Assembly (NCBI GenBank): GCA_965222335.1
Contig: OZ244944.1
Coordinates: 1,550,001-1,614,000, forward strand
Direction of reading: 5' to 3'
From: G965222335 sp965222335
GTDB taxonomy: Bacteria; Pseudomonadota; Gammaproteobacteria; Pseudomonadales; Halieaceae
DNA: 64,000 nt
Below are positions 59,524 to 64,000 of this stretch, in pieces. The notes under the pieces were generated by a model that did not search any database, had not been told where the DNA came from, and saw only the letters and a program-made list of their open reading frames with translations. The stretch's first letter is position 1, and every line of letters starts with the position of its first letter. The translations under genes were made by a program, and so were the position numbers.

Positions 59524-60081
59524 ATGGCCGAATCAACCGAAGCCAAAACCACCGCTTCACCGAAGCGCAAGACCACTGCTCGCAAGGCCCCGGCCAAGCG
59601 TAAGACCACCGCGCGCAAGGCGCCGGCCAAGCGCAAGACCGCAGCGAAGAAGTCTACCGTGCGCTCCAACGTGCGCAGTGTAGAGAACAAGGCCGCTGCC
59701 TACGAGCGCAAGGCCAAGAAAGCCTCGAAAGACGTCGAAAAGTCAGCCGGCAAGTTTGCCGATCGTGCCCAGGAAGCCGGTCGCAAGGCATTCCTCGCCA
59801 GCCTCGGCTTCTACGGCCGTGCTTTCGACCAGGCCCAGGAGCAGTTCAAGAGCCTGCAGGAGCAGATGGAAGACCGTCGCGCCAAGGCCTCTGACCTGTA
59901 CGCCGAGCTGGTCAAGCGCGGTGAGAAAGTCGAGTCCGACGCCAAGAGCGCCATCGACGACATCGACCTGCCCCGCCTCGAAGGCCTGGCAGATCGCAAG
60001 GCGCTGGAAGCCAAGCTCGAGCAGGCGCGTGAGCGTTTCAACGAGCTGAAGGGTTCCGTCAGCTTCAAGTCTGCCGCGTAA
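59524..60081 (+). CDS. Phasin-like protein with N-terminal Lys/Arg-rich repeats
   Basis: A 185-residue protein. Residues ~14-46 are three copies of KRKTTARKAPA type (histone H1/AlgP-like), and residues ~55-185 are a charged amphipathic helix region like a PHA-granule phasin (KAFLASLGFYGRAFDQAQEQ is the phasin-type segment). ATG at 59524 with a strong AGGAGA. A perfect terminator follows. It could coat PHA granules while the tail touches DNA, but with the domain order reversed compared with PhaF. Confidence 0.75.
   Translation: MAESTEAKTTASPKRKTTARKAPAKRKTTARKAPAKRKTAAKKSTVRSNVRSVENKAAAYERKAKKASKDVEKSAGKFADRAQEAGRKAFLASLGFYGRAFDQAQEQFKSLQEQMEDRRAKASDLYAELVKRGEKVESDAKSAIDDIDLPRLEGLADRKALEAKLEQARERFNELKGSVSFKSAA
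59563..59661 (+). repeat. 33-bp repeats encoding KRKTTARKAPA
   Basis: Two near-identical 33-bp units (59563-59595, 59596-59628) and a third diverged unit (59629-59661). In frame with the phasin-like gene. Confidence 0.9.
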
Positions 60082-60120
60082 GGCAGGCCACAGTTATCCC
60101 TGGCTGACAGGGAATGGTTT

Positions 60121-60147
60121 GGGGGCCCTTGTGGCCCCCTTTTTTTT
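60121..60147 (+). terminator. Rho-independent terminator after the first phasin-like gene
   Basis: GGGGGCC, loop CTTGT, GGCCCCC followed by eight T residues (60140-60147). Confidence 0.93.
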
Positions 60148-60202
60148 GCTTCGCGATCTGGTTTAATGGCTGTCCCGTCAATCGCGGTAGGAGGGACGAC
60201 CC

Positions 60203-60703
60203 ATGACTGACGATAAGAACAAGGTCAGCGACAAGGCGAGTGAAATTGCCAAGAATATCTGGCTCGCGGGCGTCGGTGCCTACGGCCGTGCGGTCGACGA
60301 GGCCCAGGGCCGGCTGGAGAAAGCCGGGGTGGAAACCCCCCGCCTGTTCCGCGACCTGGTCAAGGCCGGCGCGGCGCTGGAGGAGGAAGCCCGCGGCGCC
60401 AGCCAGGAGGCCCGCAGCTCCGTGGAGGAGCGGATCCAGCGGGTGCGCGAGAACTTCAGCCTGCAGCGCCCGGGTCGCGGCGACGACCTGATGGCCCTGC
60501 ATGAAAAGATCGATCGGCTGACCGCCAAGGTCGATGCGCTCAGTGCAGCGCTGGCCGAACAGGGCACGCCGCGCAAGGGCGGGCCGCGCAAGAAAGCCGC
60601 CACACGCAAGAAAGCACCGGCGCGCAAGAAAGCACCGGCGAAAAAGACCGCCGCCAAAAAAGCGCCCGCGACGCGTAAAACCCGCACTGCCGGGCGCGGC
60701 TAG
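60203..60703 (+). CDS. Phasin family protein with C-terminal Lys/Ala-rich tail (PhaF/PhaI-like)
   Basis: A 166-residue PHA granule-associated protein. The N-terminal ~110 residues are the phasin domain (AKNIWLAGVGAYGRAVDEAQGRLEKAG) ending in a short coiled-coil (LMALHEKIDRLTAKVDALSAAL). The last ~45 residues are RKKAPA/KKTAAKKA repeats like the DNA-binding tail of Pseudomonas PhaF. It is followed 11 bases later by phaD, matching the pha gene context. Confidence 0.88.
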   Translation: MTDDKNKVSDKASEIAKNIWLAGVGAYGRAVDEAQGRLEKAGVETPRLFRDLVKAGAALEEEARGASQEARSSVEERIQRVRENFSLQRPGRGDDLMALHEKIDRLTAKVDALSAALAEQGTPRKGGPRKKAATRKKAPARKKAPAKKTAAKKAPATRKTRTAGRG

Positions 60704-60714
60704 GCCGGCCGGCA

Positions 60715-61392
60715 TTGAAAACCCGGGACCGCATTCTGGTGGCCAGCCTCGCCCTGTTCAACGAAGAGGGCGAGGCGCACACCACCACGATTGATATCGC
60801 CAACGAAATGGAGATCAGCCCCGGCAACCTGTACTACCACTTCAAGGGCAAGGACGAGATCATCGCAGAGCTGTTCCAGCAGTACGAACTGGCGATCGGC
60901 AGCACGCTCGCGGCGCCGATCGAAAAGCCCCTGAGTGACAATAGCCGTGAGGTGGAGGCCAACTGGTATTTTCTCTACGTGGTCATGGAAGAGATGTACC
61001 AGTACCGCTTTCTCTACCACAATCTCGACAACATCCTGCAGCGCTACGCGGACATCAATCGCGGCTTCAAGCGCCTGATCCAGCTCAAGCGCGCGGCGCT
61101 ATTTGCCATCTGCCAGTCGCTGCTGGAGCAGGAGGTGATCGAGGCCAGGGACCAGCAGCTGCTGGGGCTGGTGGATAACATGACCCTGGCCCTGACCTTC
61201 TGGCTGAATTTTGACCAGCTCCTGCACGGCCAGCGCGACCCGCAGCTCACCATCCACCAGGGCGTGCTGCAGCTGATGACCATGATCGCGCCCTACCTCG
61301 GCGACGCCGAGCGCAGCTTTTATACCGACTGCGAGAACATCTACGCCGACATGCTGGCCGCGGCCGAGGACGCGCACGCCGGCACCGCCTAG
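60715..61392 (+). CDS. phaD: TetR family regulator PhaD
   Basis: A 225-residue TetR-type regulator opening MKTRDRILVASLALFNEEGE with recognition helix IANEMEISPGNLYYHFKGKDE, very close to Pseudomonas PhaD, which controls phasin and PHA genes. The start is TTG at 60715, chosen because it reproduces the MKTRDRIL family opening. It sits 11 bases after the phasin gene, and its 3' end overlaps the converging methyltransferase gene by four bases. Confidence 0.87.
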   Translation: MKTRDRILVASLALFNEEGEAHTTTIDIANEMEISPGNLYYHFKGKDEIIAELFQQYELAIGSTLAAPIEKPLSDNSREVEANWYFLYVVMEEMYQYRFLYHNLDNILQRYADINRGFKRLIQLKRAALFAICQSLLEQEVIEARDQQLLGLVDNMTLALTFWLNFDQLLHGQRDPQLTIHQGVLQLMTMIAPYLGDAERSFYTDCENIYADMLAAAEDAHAGTA

Positions 61393-62036
61393 CGGGGTTT
61401 TTGCAGCAGAGCCACATCAGCCGCCGGTAGCGACAGTTGTGCGCTATTCTGCGCCGCCCACCAGCGCCAGGTCGGTGCGCTGAAAAAGCAGACATGGGTC
61501 GGGTCATTCTTGTAGTGCCAGTCGGCGAAGGCCGCCCTGTCGCGCACGCGCTTGGTCATAACCCCCAGGGTGCCCCCGGGGCGCAGCAGACCCCACAGCC
61601 GGGCCAGCTCCGCACCCGGCTGGTGCAGGTGCTCCACCACCTCGGTGGCGGTGATAAAGTCATAGGCGCCTGCCAGCGGAGCCGTGTCGGGGTTATAGAA
61701 ACTGTCGTACAGGCTGACCTCGAATCCCGCCTCCCGCAGCATCCCGGCCAGGGCCGGGGCCGGACCGCAGCCAAAATCCAGGCCCCGCGCCCCGGGCGCA
61801 AGCAGGGCCTGTAGCGGGGTAGCGAGCCGCGCCAGGAAGCGGCGGTAGCCGGGGTCGTCCACCCGGTTCTGGTGCAGGTCGTATTCGGCCCGCTCCTGCG
61901 CCCGGCTCAGGTAGTACGCCGGGGGCACGAATACCAGGTGGCAGCGCGCGCAGCCCAGGTACGCGCGGCGGCGATCGCGGTGGTAGGCTTCAATCTCGTC
62001 GCCGGCGCACAGGGGGCAGTACGATTCAGTGCTCAT
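61389..62036 (-). CDS. Class I SAM methyltransferase with N-terminal zinc-ribbon cysteines
   Basis: A 215-residue protein. C7/C10 and C29/C32 look like a zinc ribbon (YCPLCAG...GCARC). The SAM site is LDFGCGPAPALAGML (~85), then the TATEVVEHL acidic loop. The target is not known; the layout resembles small-molecule or tRNA methyltransferases with a zinc ribbon. ATG at 62036. It converges on phaD with a four-base overlap and is divergent from the peroxiredoxin gene. Confidence 0.83.
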   Translation of the reverse strand: MSTESYCPLCAGDEIEAYHRDRRRAYLGCARCHLVFVPPAYYLSRAQERAEYDLHQNRVDDPGYRRFLARLATPLQALLAPGARGLDFGCGPAPALAGMLREAGFEVSLYDSFYNPDTAPLAGAYDFITATEVVEHLHQPGAELARLWGLLRPGGTLGVMTKRVRDRAAFADWHYKNDPTHVCFFSAPTWRWWAAQNSAQLSLPAADVALLQKPR

Positions 62037-62080
62037 CTGCTATGCTTGCCGGCACCATTCACCATGAGAGGTAACTGTAG

Positions 62081-62560
62081 ATGACAATTCAAGTTGGCGA
62101 CAACATTCCGGCCACCACACTCAAGACCATGGGCGCAGAAGGCCCCGAGGACATCACCACCGACGCCATATTCGGCGGCAAGAAGGTCCTCCTGTTCGCA
62201 GTGCCCGGCGCCTTCACCCCGGGTTGCAGCAAGGCGCACCTGCCCGGCTACGTGGTGAACGCGGACAAGATCAAGGCCAAGGGTGTGGACACCATCGCCT
62301 GCATGGCGGTCAACGACGCCTTCGTCATGGACGCCTGGGGCAAGGCACAGAATGCCGAGGAAATCCTGATGCTGGGGGACGGCAATGGCGACTTCACCGC
62401 CGCCCTGGGTCTGGAACTGGACGGCCGCGGCCATGGGCTTGGCACCCGCAGCCAACGCTTCGCGATGCTGGTCGAGGACGGCAAGGTGACCCACCTCAAT
62501 GTCGAGCCAGGCGGCGGCATTGACGTCAGCTCCGCGGAAACCATGATGGACCTGCTGTAG
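62081..62560 (+). CDS. Peroxiredoxin, Prx5/type II family
   Basis: A 159-residue thiol peroxidase. Peroxidatic cysteine C49 is in PGAFTPGCSKAHLPGY; a second cysteine C74 (DTIACMAVND) is at the conserved inner position and need not be resolving. The C-terminal LNVEPGGGIDVSSAETMM is typical. Reduces peroxides with glutaredoxin or thioredoxin in the cytoplasm. ATG at 62081 with GAGAGG. Confidence 0.94.
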   Translation: MTIQVGDNIPATTLKTMGAEGPEDITTDAIFGGKKVLLFAVPGAFTPGCSKAHLPGYVVNADKIKAKGVDTIACMAVNDAFVMDAWGKAQNAEEILMLGDGNGDFTAALGLELDGRGHGLGTRSQRFAMLVEDGKVTHLNVEPGGGIDVSSAETMMDLL

Positions 62561-62567
62561 GCCCGTT

Positions 62568-62597
62568 TTCACGCATGGCCCATGGGCCATGCGTGAA
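62568..62597. repeat. Perfect 30-bp palindrome after the peroxiredoxin gene
   Basis: Fifteen bases (TTCACGCATGGCCCA) are followed directly by their reverse complement with no spacer, seven bases after the stop codon. There is no T run on either side. It may end the transcript or be a protein-binding site. Confidence 0.9.
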
Positions 62598-62836
62598 GCT
62601 CGGGGAATAAAGCTCATAGCGACAGCGTTCAGAGCAAGGCCCACCAGTGCCATTTCAATTTGATATTACCGGATGGAACGGAAGCTACTTAATCCGGGCG
62701 TTGTTGGTCGTGACCCGCCGGGCGACGGCCACTGCCTCTTCTCAATGGTCCGAAAGATAATTCACGTTATCGGGATCACAACGCGTGGAAGCTACCTTAG
62801 CTGTTTTTTTACATCCCATAATTCCGCTTCGGCAGG
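62598..62836. other. Gap without recognisable gene, start of the AT-richer tail
   Basis: About 240 bases with falling GC content. Short open frames occur, but none has a ribosome site or recognisable product. A run of eight T near 62805 is the only visible feature. Confidence 0.4.
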
Positions 62837-63229
62837 CTACCCGGTATGGAACTGAAAAACTACGGTGGTAGCAATAAGGAAGTATAGCGCCGCCAAGCTG
62901 GAGGCTACATGAGAGCTATAGTAATTGGGATTACTATCTACCAGCTCCGGGGAAACCAATACCCATCCTAGCTTGATAGCGGACACGACCAGAGGCACTG
63001 CTAAGCCGCCCAGCCCCAAAACCCATATCTTACTCCCTGCCGGTACTACGCAAAGCAAGAACGAGAGTGCCCACAAATATATCAACCAGAAATTATGATG
63101 GCTGTCCCCCCAACTGTTTAGTGCGAAAACCGCATGGCCGAAGCGACTGTATTCTAGTGAAAGCAGCAGCCAACCAACCATCACCGTGAGATAGAGTGCC
63201 ATCATCCAAGGGAGTGACCTATGAGTCAT
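62837..63229 (-). CDS. Hypothetical membrane protein
   Basis: A 130-residue protein with four predicted membrane helices (~9-25, 46-64, 70-92 and 108-125) and no family I recognise. Base composition is clearly less GC-rich than in the main part of the window, suggesting transfer. It lies beside a broken IS fragment and is monocistronic. Confidence 0.55.
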   Translation of the reverse strand: MTHRSLPWMMALYLTVMVGWLLLSLEYSRFGHAVFALNSWGDSHHNFWLIYLWALSFLLCVVPAGSKIWVLGLGGLAVPLVVSAIKLGWVLVSPELVDSNPNYYSSHVASSLAALYFLIATTVVFQFHTG

Positions 63230-63394
63230 CGTATTCTCTCCTGTGGAATCGACTGATAGTTGTTTTCAAAAGACTCTACGAAGGTTTCAAACCTCCAGCG
63301 CTGATATCTGCTGTTAATGTTGACCGTACCCCGTTAACTCGAACCATGCAGGATGTGGGATATCCATCTAAGGTAGTTAAACGGAGATCCCAAC

Positions 63395-63526
63395 ATGAAA
63401 CGCAAGCACTATTCATAAGAGCAGATCATCTCGATCTTCAAACAGTATAAGGCGAGCCGTACCATGGTTGATCTGGCCCGCGAGCACGGCATTGCCCAGA
63501 ACACGCTGTACCGGTGGAAGCCTTAA
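63395..63526 (+). pseudogene. IS3-family transposase OrfA remnant
   Basis: The frame reads MKRKHYS, stop, EQIISIFKQYKASRTMVDLA, REHGIAQNTLYRWKP, stop. This is the helix-turn-helix start of an IS3-family OrfA (MKRKxYTEEQI...HGVSxNTxYRWK), broken by an internal TAA at 63416-63418 and cut off after YRWK. No OrfB or clear inverted repeats remain. Confidence 0.8.
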
Positions 63527-63936
63527 GCTTGCTCGAAATTTAGAATCTGATAGAACCAAGAGGCAACAATAACCAGCAACACTAGTCCAGAAAAAAAGTG
63601 TCCTTTCCGCCGAGTCGCTAACGGAATACGTGAGAACCGTTTGTCGATTACGATGCACTTCTTGGTACGAAGAAAAATCACCCAGTTCGCGCCAAGCGCC
63701 GCAATGTAAATCCAGCCAAATTGGAGAAAGTCTGGTAAGCATTCAACTAGATTAAGAGAGTCTGATAGCTTCCACTCGGCGGACTGGGCCGCAAGCAGCA
63801 CGGACCATAGCAACGCGCTCGGCACCATTGATATTGAAATAACGGCCCAGACATATGGATCGTCTCGAAAAAAGGTCCCTTGAACTCGATAGAACTGCAC
63901 AAAGCTGTAATAAAAATAATAGTAGAAATCGCACAT
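63523..63936 (-). CDS. Hypothetical membrane protein
   Basis: A 137-residue protein with about three membrane helices (~28-49, 71-89 and 112-131) and a Tyr/Phe-rich N-terminus. The codon use is AT-rich compared with the rest of the window. Its 3' end overlaps the end of the IS remnant, so the C-terminus may have been altered by the insertion. No family recognised; nothing visible from 63937 to the window end. Confidence 0.5.
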   Translation of the reverse strand: MCDFYYYFYYSFVQFYRVQGTFFRDDPYVWAVISISMVPSALLWSVLLAAQSAEWKLSDSLNLVECLPDFLQFGWIYIAALGANWVIFLRTKKCIVIDKRFSRIPLATRRKGHFFSGLVLLVIVASWFYQILNFEQA

Positions 63937-64000
63937 GAGACTTATCTCAAGAAACCGAAGCTATTCGGATCGCACCACTGTTTGCGCCTTGATGAGGGCT

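Noticed and set aside
1..64000. tRNA, rRNA, prophage or complete insertion sequence
   Set aside because: None could be recognised apart from the IS3 OrfA remnant at 63395-63526.

Overview
The window reads as a contiguous piece of a GC-rich gammaproteobacterial chromosome. The gene orders proA-nadD-rsfS, hslO-pckA and fadB-fadA, an NrdA with two ATP-cones, PhaD/phasin genes, and a TonB receptor beside a catabolic operon all resemble Pseudomonas and its marine relatives. A member of the Halieaceae/OM60-NOR5 or Cellvibrionales type is my best guess, by inference only. I saw no rRNA, tRNA or CRISPR array. Most of the sequence is densely packed coding DNA with short gaps and many ATGA or TGATG overlaps. 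Only the last ~1.3 kb looks foreign: AT-richer, with orphan membrane proteins and a broken IS3-family fragment.

Layout. 1-2105: rsfS (partial), nadD and proA on the minus strand. 2300-3617: iron and redox block with bfd, bfr (each behind a Fur-like site) and grxD. 3750-5964: arginine genes argD and argF. 6112-11162: nrdA and nrdB with a DnaA box, a pair of NrdR-like boxes over the promoter and a ~470-nt leader, then a small unknown gene. 11302-21867: a catabolic island made of a CoA-transferase, an HMG-CoA lyase family enzyme, HyuA and HyuB in one operon, a divergent GntR/UTRA regulator, a TonB receptor and an N-carbamoylsarcosine amidase-like hydrolase. 22077-25234: Na/Pi symporter overlapping an archaeal-type nucleoside/NMP phosphorylase. 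25427-26763: PA2779/PA2778-like pair. 26945-31409: P450, GMC alcohol oxidoreductase and aldehyde dehydrogenase. 31648-35329: fadB, fadA and a periplasmic rhodanese. 35336-38957: YqcC, DinG and a PlsC-like acyltransferase. 39088-41630: two small proteins, a tyrosine phosphatase and a TetR regulator. 41791-45512: rpsT, a diiron ferritin-like protein with a divergent AraC regulator, and a patatin. 45561-47691: PHA-system protein, EamA transporter and LLM oxidoreductase. 47885-53268: hslO, pckA, EamA transporter and a second Na/Pi symporter. 53420-59296: PLP decarboxylase, RND pump and adaptor. 59524-61392: two Lys-rich phasin-like proteins and phaD. 61389-62560: methyltransferase and peroxiredoxin. 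62561-64000: low-GC tail.

How the parts fit. The P450-alcohol-aldehyde trio followed by fadBA suggests terminal oxidation of a hydrophobic chain feeding beta-oxidation. PhaD, the phasins and the PHA-system protein suggest carbon storage, although no synthase or depolymerase gene lies here. The most novel-looking unit is the 11-22 kb island. ATP-dependent ring opening (HyuAB) and an N-carbamoyl amidase-like enzyme sit with CoA activation and retro-aldol cleavage. A shared operator-like motif overlaps both minus-strand promoters of the island, which suggests common control by the GntR/UTRA protein. The substrate cannot be read from the sequence.
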